A stretch of DNA of 64,000 nucleotides. Source: Xenorhabdus miraniensis. GTDB taxonomy: Bacteria > Pseudomonadota > Gammaproteobacteria > Enterobacterales > Enterobacteriaceae. The notes beneath the pieces were generated by a model that searched no databases, was not told the DNA's origin, and saw only the letters and a list, made by a program, of their open reading frames with translations. A program made the translations under genes and the position numbers. How positions within the stretch are numbered: the stretch's first letter is position 1; each line of letters opens with the position of its first letter. This document shows positions 1 to 10,045 of the stretch, piece after piece. The stretch lies in NCBI RefSeq assembly GCF_002632615.1, contig NZ_NITZ01000008.1:113747-177746 (forward strand), given 5' to 3'.

Positions 1-75
1 ACGTGGATAGGCTGGGTGTGTAAGCGTTGCGAGACGTTGAGCTAACCAGTACTAATGAACCGTGCGGCTTAACCT
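1..75 (+). rRNA. 23S ribosomal RNA, 3' end (partial)
   Basis: The first bases carry the conserved 3' end of bacterial 23S rRNA (GTTGAGCTAACC, then ACTAATGAACCGTG and GGCTTAACCT). The 5' part lies outside the window. The end at about 75 is set by analogy with E. coli, where the mature molecule stops just after GGCTTAACCTT. An 89-base spacer separates it from 5S. Confidence 0.93.
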
Positions 76-164
76 GACAACACCGAAGGTGTTTTGGGTG
101 AGGGTGAGAGAGATAACCGTTTCAGAGAAAGAAAAGCAGCTTGTTCGGGATTGAATACAGGATT

Positions 165-284
165 TGTCTGGCGGCAACAGCGCGGTGGTCCCACCTGACC
201 CCATGCCGAACTCAGCAGTGAAACGCCGTAGCGCCGATGGTAGTGTGGGGCCTCCCCATGCGAGAGTAGGACACTGCCAGACAT
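165..284 (+). rRNA. rrf: 5S ribosomal RNA
   Basis: A 120-base block starts TGTCTGGCGGC and ends ACTGCCAGACAT. These ends pair as the terminal helix, and the interior has the typical CCCATGCCGAACTCAG loop and CGATGGTAGTGTGGGG. Size and position behind the 23S end fit the last gene of an rRNA operon. Upstream 16S, tRNA and most of 23S are off the window. Confidence 0.97.
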
Positions 285-298
285 TCAATTAGCCAGAG

Positions 299-326
299 AA
301 GCCATCCTTAACCGGGTGGCTTTTTT
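299..326 (+). terminator. Rho-independent terminator of the rRNA operon
   Basis: Arms AAGCCATCC (299-307) and GGGTGGCTT (314-322) pair over 9 positions with one G-T pair and a 6-base loop, followed by TTTT. It sits 15 bases after 5S. Confidence 0.9.
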
Positions 327-391
327 GCATTTGGGGAAAATTATTTCAGTGCCTGATATAATTTTCCTTCTGTATTTCTGCATTAACCGAT

Positions 392-1057
392 TTATGATCC
401 TTGGCTGTTTTTGCGTGTATAAGCAGCAAGTATCGTCCTTTCTGATAATTCTAAATATTCTTTCATCTTATTAGCCGCGAGTTCATTCTGCCCGGCATTA
501 AACAGTTCCAGAATATGGGCATTTTTATCGATATAGGGCGCATACAAAAGCTCAGGATTGTTCAAGATGCCAAAAGCCAGACGAAGTTCTGCGGAGATAT
601 TGCGATAGAAAGCGATTAACCTTTCACTGTCAGTTAATTCCACAATTGCGGTATGAAAACGCATATTTTCCGTTCCGGCACCAATCCAATCTTGTTTTTC
701 ACGGCATTGCTGAGCTATTTCAACGGCTTGTTTCATTTTTGCAACGCTGGGGTGCATTGGATAAGCCTGAGCTAGAGCCTGACATTCAATCAATTGCCGA
801 ATTCGATAAATATCAATAATTGATGCAATATCGGGGATTGCAACAAACACACCACGGTTAGTCTCATGTTTCAGCAGCCCTTCTTGGGTGAGAAGGCGAA
901 ACACTTCACGTAACGTATTTCGTGAAATCTCAAGTTGTTCACTCAGTGCAGCCTCTGATAGCCGTTGCCCCGGTAATAACTCCCCAATAACCAGCTTATT
1001 TCTTATCGTTTCGGCGATTCTTTTACTCAAAATTTGGGGAGAATGGTCTTTTTTCAT
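392..1057 (-). CDS. GntR-family regulator, FadR/FCD subfamily
   Basis: A 221-residue DNA-binding regulator. Residues about 10-75 form the GntR winged helix-turn-helix (ISRNTLREVFRLL recognition region, then GLLKHETNRGVFV wing). Residues about 80-205 look like the all-helical FCD ligand domain, with conserved spacing of R (IYRIRQLIE), an internal F-H-x-A and a late H. It is divergent from the 5-oxoproline operon, so the natural reading is a local regulator of that operon that senses a carboxylic acid. The ligand cannot be read from sequence. The start codon has only a weak ribosome binding site. Confidence 0.88.
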   Translation of the reverse strand: MKKDHSPQILSKRIAETIRNKLVIGELLPGQRLSEAALSEQLEISRNTLREVFRLLTQEGLLKHETNRGVFVAIPDIASIIDIYRIRQLIECQALAQAYPMHPSVAKMKQAVEIAQQCREKQDWIGAGTENMRFHTAIVELTDSERLIAFYRNISAELRLAFGILNNPELLYAPYIDKNAHILELFNAGQNELAANKMKEYLELSERTILAAYTRKNSQGS

Positions 1058-1423
1058 AGTTATCCATTAGATCAGTTGCTGATAACAAATACTTTCGAAG
1101 CGAATAAAAGAGAATCTTCACATATTCCCTGATAACCAGCAAGTTATCGACATTGAACCAATATAGGGCAATTTCATGGTGTGTTTTGCACCTGAAATGT
1201 GCATTTCGATAATAAATTCAACAGAAAATGTTAATAAAGTGATCTCTATTGGATTTCTGCAATTGATAACACAATTCTGTTTGCTTATTTCCTCAGCAGA
1301 TCTTATTTATTGTTCAACAATGTACTTGCTGTTATTAAACAATTTTCTATTTTAGTTCCACAATGGTATGGATATTGCTTAGAAAATAATAAATACAATA
1401 ACGATGACAGGGGAAAATAGCTT
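1058..1423. promoter_or_regulatory. Divergent promoter region, GntR regulator / oxoproline operon
   Basis: This 366-base A+T-rich gap holds no supported gene. It must contain promoters for both flanking genes. AGGGG about 9 bases before 1424 is the ribosome binding site of the transporter. I could not settle on a single GntR operator by eye. Confidence 0.5.
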
Positions 1424-2674
1424 ATGGTTATGCAGGAGACAGCAAACCAAGAAACGGAAAATTTTGTATCGAATCGACGTTCGTCTTTGATTGCAGCAAT
1501 TTTTCTGATGGCGACATCAGCGATTGGGCCAGGGTTTATCACCCAAACAGCGACATTTACTGCGACGATGGGAGCAGCTTTTGCCTTTGGTATTTTGGCC
1601 TCCATCCTGATTGATTTTGTTGTACAGCAAAACATTTGGCGAATTGTCACATTAACCAGAATGCAATCAGCTGATATTGCGAATGCGGCTATTCCAGGAA
1701 GTGGCTATTTACTGGCTATCTTGGTGATTTTTGGTGGATTGGTGTTTAACGTCGGTAATATTGCGGGAGCTGGATTAGGGCTTAATGCTTTGATGGGGCT
1801 GGATCCCAAATGGGGTGGGTTATTCAGTGCCTTGATGGCGATTTATATTTTTACTTCCCGTAAAGCAGGTGTCGCCATTGATCGTATTATCGTGATATTG
1901 GGACTAATCATGATAGGAATGACATTGTTTGTGGCGATAGTCTCAAACCCGCCAGTGGGAGAAGCTTTACGACAAACGGTACTGCCTGATGAAATCAATT
2001 TTGCGACGATAACAACTATTGTTGGTGGAACGGTTGGTGGTTACATTTGTTATGCCGGAGCACATCGTTTACTGGATAAGGGCGCGGTAGGCATAGAAAA
2101 CATTAAAATTGTTTCCAGTGCAGCAACCAAAGGGATCTTAGTGGTTGGCTTGATGCGATACCTGTTGTTTCTTGCCATATTGGGTGTGGTTGCCAGTGGA
2201 GTGACACTTGATGTTGCAAGTGAAACCGCAGATCCAGCCTCGCAAGCTTTTCAGGCAGCCGCTGGAGAATTCGGTTTACGTATTTTTGGTTTAATCATTT
2301 GGGCCGCATCAATTACAAGTATTATCGGCGCTGCTTATACTTCCATCTCTTTCTGTAGTGTATTTCGAAAACAATTTACCGAGCGTCAGCGTAATATTGC
2401 GACTTTATTGTTTATTGCCGTATCGCTGGCGATTTATCTATTAATAGGAACACCGCCAGCCGCTTTGCTGGTTTTCGCAGGTGGCTTCAATGGGCTTATT
2501 CTTCCTCTCGGTTTGACCATTTTTGTTTATGTTGGCTGGAAACGTGCTGATTTGATGGCGGGGTATGCGTATCCCCGCTGGTTGTTGTGGTTGGGCGCGA
2601 TGACTTGTGTGTTGACATGGTACATGGGAGCCATGTCTATCGATTCAATCTTTGAGTTTTTGAAATCAGCTTAA
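1424..2674 (+). CDS. NRAMP-family-like transporter (YcsG type) of the oxoproline operon
   Basis: A 416-residue integral membrane protein with about 11 hydrophobic segments, first gene of a four-gene operon. It has the LeuT/NRAMP layout, but the helix-1 signature that binds metal in true NRAMPs (DPGN) reads [11 protein letters not shown] here, with no Asp or Asn. The helix-6 MPH motif is replaced by CYAGAHRL. Loss of both sites argues against Mn/Fe transport. Bacillus YcsG sits in the comparable ycsFG-kipIA operon. I infer import of 5-oxoproline or a related amide. An in-frame ATG lies 6 bases after the chosen start. Confidence 0.82.
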   Translation: MVMQETANQETENFVSNRRSSLIAAIFLMATSAIGPGFITQTATFTATMGAAFAFGILASILIDFVVQQNIWRIVTLTRMQSADIANAAIPGSGYLLAILVIFGGLVFNVGNIAGAGLGLNALMGLDPKWGGLFSALMAIYIFTSRKAGVAIDRIIVILGLIMIGMTLFVAIVSNPPVGEALRQTVLPDEINFATITTIVGGTVGGYICYAGAHRLLDKGAVGIENIKIVSSAATKGILVVGLMRYLLFLAILGVVASGVTLDVASETADPASQAFQAAAGEFGLRIFGLIIWAASITSIIGAAYTSISFCSVFRKQFTERQRNIATLLFIAVSLAIYLLIGTPPAALLVFAGGFNGLILPLGLTIFVYVGWKRADLMAGYAYPRWLLWLGAMTCVLTWYMGAMSIDSIFEFLKSA

Positions 2675-2684
2675 GGGAATCATC

Positions 2685-3452
2685 ATGATAAAAACAATCG
2701 ATTTAAATAGTGATCTCGGTGAAAGTTTTGGTCAATGGCACATGGGAAACGATAAAGAAATCTTGGGAATTGTCAGTAGTGCTAATGTTGCCTGTGGCTT
2801 TCATGCGGGTGATCCGGTAGGGATTTTGCAGACCTTGAAATCCGCACAGGAAAACAATGTCGCGATAGGTGCCCATGTTTCTTATCCCGATTTGGTCGGT
2901 TTTGGGCGGCGCAAAATGGATCTTGCCAGCCATGAACTTACCGCTGATGTTATTTACCAGATTGGCGCTTTGCAAGGACTGGCTGTGGCAGCAGGCACAA
3001 AGGTGAGTTACGTCAAACCTCATGGCGCGCTTTATAACACAATCGCGAATGACAAATACCAAGCGATTGCAGTTATTGAAGGTATTTTGGCGATTAATGC
3101 CAATCTGGCATTGGTTGGTTTGGCGGGCTCAAACATTCTCAAATTAGCCCAGGAAAGAGGATTAAAAACCGTCGCAGAAGCATTTGCTGATCGTGCTTAT
3201 ACCTCTCAGGGCGAATTAGTCTCCCGCCGTGAAGCAGGTTCTGTGCTACATGATGCGGATCTTGTTGCCCAACGTATGTTGCAACTGGTGACAGAAGGCG
3301 GTGTTGAATCGATTGACGGCAAATTTACACCTATTCAAGCGGATTCTATTTGCGTACATGGTGATAGCCCCGGTGCGGTAGAGATGGCAAAACAGGTCAA
3401 AACCGTTTTGCAGCAGGCAGGCATTACCATCCGATCATTTATTCATCCATAA
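2685..3452 (+). CDS. pxpA: 5-oxoprolinase subunit A (LamB/YcsF family)
   Basis: A 255-residue cytosolic protein of the LamB/YcsF family. The N-terminus shows the family signature [11 protein letters not shown], then [21 protein letters not shown] and VKPHGALYN, which carry the conserved Asp and His residues. Length matches E. coli PxpA. PxpA works with PxpB and PxpC to open 5-oxoproline (pyroglutamate) to glutamate with ATP. GGGA sits 8 bases before the ATG, and the gene starts 10 bases after the transporter stop, so the two are co-transcribed. Confidence 0.95.
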   Translation: MIKTIDLNSDLGESFGQWHMGNDKEILGIVSSANVACGFHAGDPVGILQTLKSAQENNVAIGAHVSYPDLVGFGRRKMDLASHELTADVIYQIGALQGLAVAAGTKVSYVKPHGALYNTIANDKYQAIAVIEGILAINANLALVGLAGSNILKLAQERGLKTVAEAFADRAYTSQGELVSRREAGSVLHDADLVAQRMLQLVTEGGVESIDGKFTPIQADSICVHGDSPGAVEMAKQVKTVLQQAGITIRSFIHP

Positions 3453-3495
3453 ATATAGATCGCACTGGCGTGGTTAATGATTTAGGGAGATAGTT

Positions 3496-5094
3496 TTGCG
3501 TTTTTTACCTGTTAATTTCAATACCATCATGGTTGAACTGAGTGGACTGGCAGAAACATTGGCGCTGCTTGATTCACTGAATATTGTCCCTGTTCTGGGG
3601 GTTGAAGAAATTATTCCGGCGGCGAGAACGTTGATGATCCGTTTTCGGCCGGCAAAAATATCAGTTCAACTATTGGTGGCAGAAATCAGTAGCCGCGATT
3701 TGCGGGCACGTGGTCACACAACGGGAAAACAGATAGAAATCCCGGTGCATTATAATGGTGATGATCTCGCGACAGTTGCTGACATTCTGGGAGTTACTGT
3801 TTCGGAAGTTATCCGCCAACATACGGAAAATGAATATACCGTGGCTTTTACAGGGTTCGCTCCTGGTTTTGCTTATATGGTATCAGAGACTTTACAGTGG
3901 AATATTCCTCGTCGTAACACGCCTAGAACACGCATTCCTGCTGGTGCTGTTGCTCTGGCGGGAGAATTCAGCAGTGTTTATCCGCAAGCAAGCCCCGGTG
4001 GGTGGCAGATCATCGGTATTACAACTGAACGTATGTGGGATCTTTCCCGCTCTTTTCCCGCCTTATTGCAACCGGGTTATCGCGTTAACTTCCGGGATGT
4101 TGGGCACACCCCTGCAACGGTCAGTTTGCCGGAAGTTGCGATTAAAAATACGTTTTCTACGCCAGAGACTGACCGCCATTTGGAAATCTTGTCTGTGGGC
4201 TTGCAAACTTTATTTCAAGATTTGGGGCGTGTTGGTCAATCAGGATTAGGGATCTCAGAATCCGGTGCAATGGATAAAAGCGCTCTGCGTTGTGCAAACC
4301 GTGTTGTTGGTAATTCCTCCGATCAAGTCTGTCTGGAGATAGTGCAGGGTGGGTTTAAGGCTATCGTTCATGGGCAGATGCTGATTGCGATTACGGGAGC
4401 ATCGTGTCCGATAGAGGTCAAAACGCCATCGGGTGAAATCTTCAATGTGAATACTTACCAACCGATTGATTTAAATGATGGTGATGAAATTTCGTTAGGA
4501 ATTCCTACGGCTGGTATGCGTTCTTATTTGGCGGTGAGGGGAAGTTTTGCTGTTTCTGCTGTCTTGTCCAGCCACTCATTTGATACGTTGTCCAATATTG
4601 GGCCTGCGCCGTTGAAAGTGTCTGATAAATTGGCCATCGGGGAAACATCTCGCTGTGCCGCGGTATCTTTTTCTGAAACGCCGACTTTTAACATGCCAGA
4701 TAAAAATGAGGTTGTCGTATTAGATATCATACTCGGCCCTCGTACGGATTGGTTTACTCAAGAGGCCGTTGAATTATTGAGTAAGCAGGATTGGCAGGTT
4801 ACCCCTCAATCTAACCGGATTGGCCTAAGATTAAGTGGTGAGTGCTTACTATCACGTATTCAGCAGCAAGAACTCCCCAGTGAAGGCACATGTGCGGGAG
4901 CGATTCAAATTCCCGCCAGTGGACAACCCGTATTGTTCTTGGCTGATCACCCACTGACAGGAGGATATCCGGTTATTGCTTCAGTGGCTGATTATCACCT
5001 TGATCTCGCTGGTCAGATCCCCGTCAACGCCAAAATCCGATTTAACCCCATCAGCCAATTCCATGAAATCCAAGGGAGTAAAGATTTGCTATGA
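3496..5094 (+). CDS. pxpBC: Fused 5-oxoprolinase subunits B and C (PxpB-PxpC; KipI-KipA type)
   Basis: One 532-residue protein joins two subunits that are separate in E. coli. Residues 1 to about 215 are PxpB/KipI ([11 protein letters not shown], then SPGGWQIIG). Residues about 225-532 are PxpC/KipA ([26 protein letters not shown], then [16 protein letters not shown]). The start is TTG with AGGGAGA upstream. The stop overlaps the next ATG (ATGA). The same two domains make up the carboxyltransferase half of urea carboxylase, and a biotin carboxylase follows directly, so the fusion may act as a carboxyltransferase partner. Confidence 0.93.
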   Translation: MRFLPVNFNTIMVELSGLAETLALLDSLNIVPVLGVEEIIPAARTLMIRFRPAKISVQLLVAEISSRDLRARGHTTGKQIEIPVHYNGDDLATVADILGVTVSEVIRQHTENEYTVAFTGFAPGFAYMVSETLQWNIPRRNTPRTRIPAGAVALAGEFSSVYPQASPGGWQIIGITTERMWDLSRSFPALLQPGYRVNFRDVGHTPATVSLPEVAIKNTFSTPETDRHLEILSVGLQTLFQDLGRVGQSGLGISESGAMDKSALRCANRVVGNSSDQVCLEIVQGGFKAIVHGQMLIAITGASCPIEVKTPSGEIFNVNTYQPIDLNDGDEISLGIPTAGMRSYLAVRGSFAVSAVLSSHSFDTLSNIGPAPLKVSDKLAIGETSRCAAVSFSETPTFNMPDKNEVVVLDIILGPRTDWFTQEAVELLSKQDWQVTPQSNRIGLRLSGECLLSRIQQQELPSEGTCAGAIQIPASGQPVLFLADHPLTGGYPVIASVADYHLDLAGQIPVNAKIRFNPISQFHEIQGSKDLL

Positions 5095-6839
5095 ACGCTA
5101 AAAAAGTGCTGATTGCCAACCGTGGTGAGATTGCAGTCCGTATTATCCGTGCTTGCCGTGATTATGGCGTACAAGCTATTGCCGTCTATGCGGATGCAGA
5201 TATTAATGCACAGCATGTGCAATTGGCCGATGAAGCTTATGCTTTGGGGGGCAATCGCCCTACAGAAACTTACCTGAATATTCCTCGCTTACTGGCGGTA
5301 GCGAAGCAATCGGGAGCAACAATGGTGCATCCGGGCTACGGTTTCTTGTCTGAACGGGCGGAGTTTGCCCGGGCAGTGATAGACGCAGGCTTGATTTGGA
5401 TTGGTCCTAACCCTGAAACGATTGACGAGCTGGGTGATAAGGTCAGGGCGCGTAAGATTGCTCAGAAAGTGGGAGCACCATTGGTTGTTGGAACCTCAGA
5501 GCCAGTCAAAGATGCTCAGGAAGTTATTGCTTTTGCAGAACAGCATGGTTTACCGATTGCTATTAAAGCGGCATTTGGTGGTGGTGGCCGCGGGTTGAAA
5601 GTGGCTTGGCGAATGGATGAAGTTGCAGAACTTTATCATTCAGCAGTGCGTGAAGCGACAGCCGCATTTGGGCGAGGCGAATGTTTTATTGAGCAATTCT
5701 TGGATAAACCTCGTCATATAGAAGCGCAGGTGATTGCGGATAAACAAGGCAATGTTGTTGTACTTGGCACCCGTGACTGTTCTTTGCAGCGTCGGAACCA
5801 GAAGCTGGTGGAAGAAGCGCCTGCACCGTTCCTGAGCCAAGAACAAAGGGAACGTATACATCAATCAGCAAAAGCTATTTGCGCGGAAGCCAATTATGTT
5901 GGCGCTGGAACGGTAGAATTCTTGTTAAGTGCAGATGGTACGCTCTCTTTTTTAGAAGTGAATACTCGCTTACAAGTAGAGCATCCCGTGACAGAAGAAA
6001 CAACAGGTATCGATCTGGTTATTGAACAGTTACGAGTGGCTGAAGGTCATCCGTTGAGCATTCAGGAAACGCCAGTTCCAAGAGGGCACTCATTTGAATT
6101 TCGCATTAATGCGGAAGATGCCGGAAAAGGCTTCTTACCAACATCCGGAACGGTCATTGAATTCACCCCGCCTTCTGGCCCCGGTATTCGTTTGGATTCT
6201 GGCGTGGTGAATGGTTCAACCATTCCTGCTACTTTTGATTCACTGATGGCAAAATTGATTGTCACAGGAGCAACACGAGAACAAGCGATTGTTCGGGCAC
6301 GCCGGGCATTGAAAGAGTTTAAGATCCGTGGCGTAGCCTCCGTTTTACCTTTCCATCAAGCGGTGATGGAGCATCCTGATTTTGTTTCTGGTGATAAATT
6401 CAATGTCCATACTCGCTGGATTGAAACTGGTTTTGTGAATGAACTAGAGGCTTCGCTGCGTCAGCTTCCTATCGAGGATAAAAATATTACCCGTACGTTT
6501 ATTGAAATTGATGGCCGCAGGCATGAACTGGGGTTGCCGGCGGATTTATTGGCGGGATTGGCACATTTAGCTCCTGTAGGCGAACAGCAATTTTCCCCGT
6601 CTGCCATAACGGAAAAACTGCCGGAAGATCCCTGTCAGGTCAAAGCCCCTATTTCAGGTATCCTGCATTCCTGGATGGTTAAAGAAGGCGCTCAAGTTAA
6701 GGAAGGCGATGTGATTGCCGTTATGGAAGCCATGAAAATGGAAGTACAAATCAATGCTCATCGTTCAGGAAAAATCACCTTCTTGGCTCAAGCTGGAGAT
6801 TATCAGGATGCAGAGAGCGTGCTGGCTCGTATTGAGTAG
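5091..6839 (+). CDS. Biotin carboxylase fused to a biotin carboxyl carrier domain
   Basis: A 582-residue cytosolic protein. Residues 1 to about 445 are an AccC-type biotin carboxylase: [14 protein letters not shown] at the start, ATP-grasp loop [10 protein letters not shown], and [14 protein letters not shown]. The C-terminal 70 residues are a biotinyl domain with EAMKMEV; the biotin lysine is K549. It would carboxylate its own biotin using ATP and bicarbonate. No acetyl- or propionyl-CoA type carboxyltransferase gene is nearby. It overlaps the PxpBC fusion by 4 bases. BC-BCCP plus KipI-KipA reproduces the parts of urea carboxylase in two chains, so a role in oxoproline breakdown is likely (inference). 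Confidence 0.9.
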   Translation: MNAKKVLIANRGEIAVRIIRACRDYGVQAIAVYADADINAQHVQLADEAYALGGNRPTETYLNIPRLLAVAKQSGATMVHPGYGFLSERAEFARAVIDAGLIWIGPNPETIDELGDKVRARKIAQKVGAPLVVGTSEPVKDAQEVIAFAEQHGLPIAIKAAFGGGGRGLKVAWRMDEVAELYHSAVREATAAFGRGECFIEQFLDKPRHIEAQVIADKQGNVVVLGTRDCSLQRRNQKLVEEAPAPFLSQEQRERIHQSAKAICAEANYVGAGTVEFLLSADGTLSFLEVNTRLQVEHPVTEETTGIDLVIEQLRVAEGHPLSIQETPVPRGHSFEFRINAEDAGKGFLPTSGTVIEFTPPSGPGIRLDSGVVNGSTIPATFDSLMAKLIVTGATREQAIVRARRALKEFKIRGVASVLPFHQAVMEHPDFVSGDKFNVHTRWIETGFVNELEASLRQLPIEDKNITRTFIEIDGRRHELGLPADLLAGLAHLAPVGEQQFSPSAITEKLPEDPCQVKAPISGILHSWMVKEGAQVKEGDVIAVMEAMKMEVQINAHRSGKITFLAQAGDYQDAESVLARIE

Positions 6840-6931
6840 TGAGATTCATAGAAAAATTGTTCTTAAGTACTCAACAAGATCTCACTAAGGTACTTTATCG
6901 CCATCAAATTCTTCACGTTATCTAATAAATA

Positions 6932-6954
6932 AAGCCCACTTTCGGAGTGGGCTT
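6932..6954 (+). terminator. Stem-loop after the oxoproline operon
   Basis: Perfect 9-base arms AAGCCCACT and AGTGGGCTT with a 5-base loop, 92 bases after the operon stop. The bases after it are not T-rich, so efficiency as an intrinsic terminator is uncertain. Confidence 0.55.
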
Positions 6955-6996
6955 AGACTGCCGATAAACCTTATTGAAAATAACGGATCTTGAAAG

Positions 6997-7027
6997 TTAT
7001 TTACATTTCTATGAGAAATGTAAATAA
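6997..7027. repeat. 31-base palindrome before the TonB receptor
   Basis: Arms TTATTTACATTTCT (6997-7010) and AGAAATGTAAATAA (7014-7027) are perfect 14-base inverted copies around ATG. It lies 36-66 bases before the receptor start, so it may be an operator or a leader hairpin. Its right arm runs into a Fur-like sequence. Confidence 0.8.
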
Positions 7028-7041
7028 TAACGATTCTCAAT
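7018..7041 (+). promoter_or_regulatory. Candidate Fur box
   Basis: The stretch AATAATAACGATTCTCAAT resembles the GATAATGATAATCATTATC Fur consensus in A+T pattern and spacing. Iron-repressed expression is usual for this receptor family. Assigned by eye only. Confidence 0.4.
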
Positions 7042-7062
7042 AGTATATTTATCTGAAAATCA

Positions 7063-9165
7063 ATGTCTAAAATTACCAAAATTTACGCTGGCCTGGCTAA
7101 AAGCGGCTTGTGTGTTCCTCTGATGTCCGCATCTATGCTGACAGTCGCTATTTCTACCAACGCATTCGCAAGTGCTGAAGACACGAATAAAAAATCGCCT
7201 AACACTGGCGATACACTTGTTGTTATTGCCGATAATAATGCGCAAGATGCACCAGAAGATAGAAAAATTAACCGTAATGAAATCAAGGTCAAACAAGCAC
7301 AAAGTGTTGCCGAGATTTTAAAGAATGTACCAGGGGTACAAGCGGGCCACCCTAGTGCTTTAGGGCAACGTTTCAAAATCCGTGGCATGGATGATCAATT
7401 CATCAACGTGACGATTGATGGCGCAAGGCAAGAAGGGTATCACTTCCACCATGCAGGAAACTACGGTATCGATCCTGAAATGTTAAAACAAGTTGACATC
7501 AAGGTCGGTAGTAACAGTATTACCTACGATACTGGTGCCATTGGTGGCGCATTAAAATTTGAGACTGTTGATGCCGGTGATCTGTTGGCACCCGGTCAAT
7601 TATTTGGCGCCAAAGGGAAATTAAATTACTCAAGCAATGGTGATGAATTCCAACAATCTTTGGCGACTTATGGCAGATTGGGCGCTGTTGATTTATTAGG
7701 TTACTTTACCCATCGCAATATGCACGACTCTAAATCTGGCAGAGATAATATAGGGAGAGATTCAATCCCGACAGATGGAAAGTTATTCAACTACTTATTA
7801 AAAGCTAAATTTAATCTGACTGATGAGCAGTATATTAATGTATCGAAAGAACATTATAAAAATGATGCAGTAACTAATCATAGGTTAAATTTTGGTAATG
7901 ATCTCGGCCCTAAAATAAATAATGGGAATAAAGCGAAGTATGTTATCGATCGCGATACCCATAATATTACTTACGGGTATGCACCCGTTGATAACGACCT
8001 TATTGATTTAAAAGTATCCGCTTATCATACGGAACAAACCTCTACCCATATGAAATCTGTAAGCGGAAATGGGAAAGGGTTCGATAGTATTGTTGAAACT
8101 CAAGGTATTAAAGTTCGTAATACCTCTAGTTTTGATACTCAGAATCTATCCCATGCTTTAACCTATGGATATGAGTATTTTGATACCAGAATGAGGTACA
8201 CTAAGGCAGAAAAGAATATTCATAAAAAAGAAGTAGAAAAAGCAAATTCATCATCTGTTTATTTAGAGGATGATATTCGACTTGCAGATTTTCATGTCAT
8301 ACCGGGTATCAGATGGGATCACTATAAATACCATACGATTAATAAACAGGATGAAGCGTTTGAGAGAACCTATTCTCACGTCTCAAAAGCACTCGGTTTG
8401 AAGTACGAGCTTGGGGCATCCACAACATTATTTGCCAATTATACCGAACTCTTTAGAGGTCCATTGGGCAAAGAGCTGATGGGATTCTCCAACCATAGCA
8501 ATAACCTGAAAGCCACAACCGGTTACAACCTGGAAACAGGATTGGCAGGTTCTTACCCTAATGTTTTTGCTGACAATGACTCGCTGGCAGTATCAGGTAA
8601 AGTATTCCAGACGAATTTTAAAAACCTGTCTACAACTTTAGCTAAAAATGAACTGCATAATATCCCGAAATCCAGACTGGAAGGGTTTGAATTAGCAACC
8701 GGCTATAAACTGGGTAATTTGTCCTTAAAAACGACTTACGCTAAGGTCGATAACAAGATTACTCAAGGTAATGAACTGATTAACAAAGCATTTACCAACG
8801 GATTAGAGTTTACGCCATCAGTCGGTGACTCTATCACTGTGGGTGGTAGCTACTTATTTGATAAAACTGATGTTGAACTCGGTTGGAATACTCGCTTTGT
8901 TCTGTCAAAAAATTCAAAAGGTAAGACCCAAAACGATAAGAAAGAAGACATTATTGTTGATGTACATAAATCTGGATATGGCGTAAGTAATATGTATATT
9001 TCTTGGGCACCAAAATCAGGTGTAATGAAAAATGCAGAACTCCAGTTTGGTATCGATAATGTCTTTGATAAACGTTACAACGAACACTCTTACTATTTGA
9101 ATACTACACGAGGACAAGAAGAGAAAGGCCGCACATATAAAGCGACAATCTCTTATAAGTTCTGA
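7063..9165 (+). CDS. TonB-dependent outer-membrane receptor, haemoglobin/haem type
   Basis: A 700-residue outer-membrane receptor. Residues 1-37 form a signal peptide ending AFA. A TonB-box-like DTLVVIA follows near residue 49. The plug domain (about 70-180) has ILKNVPGVQAG, FKIRGMDDQ and TIDGARQEGYHFHHAG. The rest is a 22-strand-type barrel ending ATISYKF with the terminal Phe expected for outer-membrane insertion. YTELFRGPLGKEL matches the FRAP-like box of the haemoglobin/transferrin/lactoferrin receptor class. The gene stands alone, without haem transport genes. The substrate could also be a siderophore or other complex. The ATG has no strong ribosome binding site. Confidence 0.88.
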   Translation: MSKITKIYAGLAKSGLCVPLMSASMLTVAISTNAFASAEDTNKKSPNTGDTLVVIADNNAQDAPEDRKINRNEIKVKQAQSVAEILKNVPGVQAGHPSALGQRFKIRGMDDQFINVTIDGARQEGYHFHHAGNYGIDPEMLKQVDIKVGSNSITYDTGAIGGALKFETVDAGDLLAPGQLFGAKGKLNYSSNGDEFQQSLATYGRLGAVDLLGYFTHRNMHDSKSGRDNIGRDSIPTDGKLFNYLLKAKFNLTDEQYINVSKEHYKNDAVTNHRLNFGNDLGPKINNGNKAKYVIDRDTHNITYGYAPVDNDLIDLKVSAYHTEQTSTHMKSVSGNGKGFDSIVETQGIKVRNTSSFDTQNLSHALTYGYEYFDTRMRYTKAEKNIHKKEVEKANSSSVYLEDDIRLADFHVIPGIRWDHYKYHTINKQDEAFERTYSHVSKALGLKYELGASTTLFANYTELFRGPLGKELMGFSNHSNNLKATTGYNLETGLAGSYPNVFADNDSLAVSGKVFQTNFKNLSTTLAKNELHNIPKSRLEGFELATGYKLGNLSLKTTYAKVDNKITQGNELINKAFTNGLEFTPSVGDSITVGGSYLFDKTDVELGWNTRFVLSKNSKGKTQNDKKEDIIVDVHKSGYGVSNMYISWAPKSGVMKNAELQFGIDNVFDKRYNEHSYYLNTTRGQEEKGRTYKATISYKF

Positions 9166-9203
9166 TGAAAACGTCTTAAGGGTATTCAAAAATATCCCTT
9201 GTA

Positions 9204-9232
9204 ATAAGTCTGCGGTTTATCCGCAGACTTAT
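9204..9232. terminator. Bidirectional stem-loop between TonB receptor and frdD
   Basis: Perfect 12-base arms ATAAGTCTGCGG and CCGCAGACTTAT around TTTAT. It lies between two convergent genes and could stop transcription from both sides. T-tracts are short. Confidence 0.7.
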
Positions 9233-9265
9233 CCTGAGATTGCTCTCCAATTATCGCCATGAGAA

Positions 9266-9619
9266 TTACAACGTAAAAACCCCAATCAAAGCGACAACAG
9301 TCAAAATAGCTGCTGCACCATAAAATACCCATTTACTGGCAGGGACATGAATTTTCAGATCATGCATTCCGTGGTGAATACGGTGCATTCCGCACCAGAT
9401 CGGCAGGCTGATCATCAGCAGCAAAAAGATGCGACCAATAAAACTCTGGCAAAATGTCAGGATACGCTCATAAGAAAGCGCTTCTGGTGCCAAACCGAAT
9501 GGTATCAGTATGCCCAGCAGCAGAATAATTGACGGTCCAACAATAGCGCTCCACATCCCGCCGGCACCAAATAAGCCCCAGAAAATCGGTTCATCGGAAC
9601 GCTTAGGTACTTGATTCAT
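9266..9619 (-). CDS. frdD: Fumarate reductase membrane anchor subunit D
   Basis: A 117-residue hydrophobic protein with three membrane segments, last gene of frdABCD. With FrdC it anchors the enzyme and passes electrons from menaquinol. Conserved features include [17 protein letters not shown] near the start and [10 protein letters not shown] in the third quarter. Size is close to E. coli FrdD (119). A strong AAGGAGG precedes the ATG, 16 bases after the frdC stop. Confidence 0.96.
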   Translation of the reverse strand: MNQVPKRSDEPIFWGLFGAGGMWSAIVGPSIILLLGILIPFGLAPEALSYERILTFCQSFIGRIFLLLMISLPIWCGMHRIHHGMHDLKIHVPASKWVFYGAAAILTVVALIGVFTL

Positions 9620-9635
9620 CAGATCCTCCTTGGGG

Positions 9636-10031
9636 TCAGAAAAGTAATGCCACGCCGAGAATCACGGCAGTCGCAATAATCGTGGTTGCCCACAGCAATT
9701 TGACAATTGGCCCCGGGGGCATTTTCTCATTTTTGACGATGAGATTGAGTGCCTTTGGCGCCAGTTCAAACCAAGTTTTCGTATGTAACAAGGCTGCCAG
9801 CAGGGTGATGATATTAATCAGCAACACGATCGGATGTTGCAGGAAAGAGACAAAATCTGCCCAGCTTTCCGGGCCGTTTTTCAAGGCAAACAAACCATAA
9901 AGCACCAGTAAACTGAACCACGTGGCAGGAACTGATGTTCCTTCCCGCAGCATGTAAAAACGGTAAAATCCGAGTTTGCGCCACCAATTCGCTTCCATGC
10001 CGCGCACATAAGGTTTACGTTTCGTTGTCAT
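9636..10031 (-). CDS. frdC: Fumarate reductase membrane anchor subunit C
   Basis: A 131-residue membrane protein, same length as E. coli FrdC. The N-terminus [19 protein letters not shown] is highly typical and three hydrophobic helices follow. Together with FrdD it forms the quinol-binding membrane domain of fumarate reductase. The ATG has AAGGAGAG in front and lies 14 bases after the frdB stop. Confidence 0.96.
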   Translation of the reverse strand: MTTKRKPYVRGMEANWWRKLGFYRFYMLREGTSVPATWFSLLVLYGLFALKNGPESWADFVSFLQHPIVLLINIITLLAALLHTKTWFELAPKALNLIVKNEKMPPGPIVKLLWATTIIATAVILGVALLF

Positions 10032-10045
10032 TATTCTCTCCTTCC

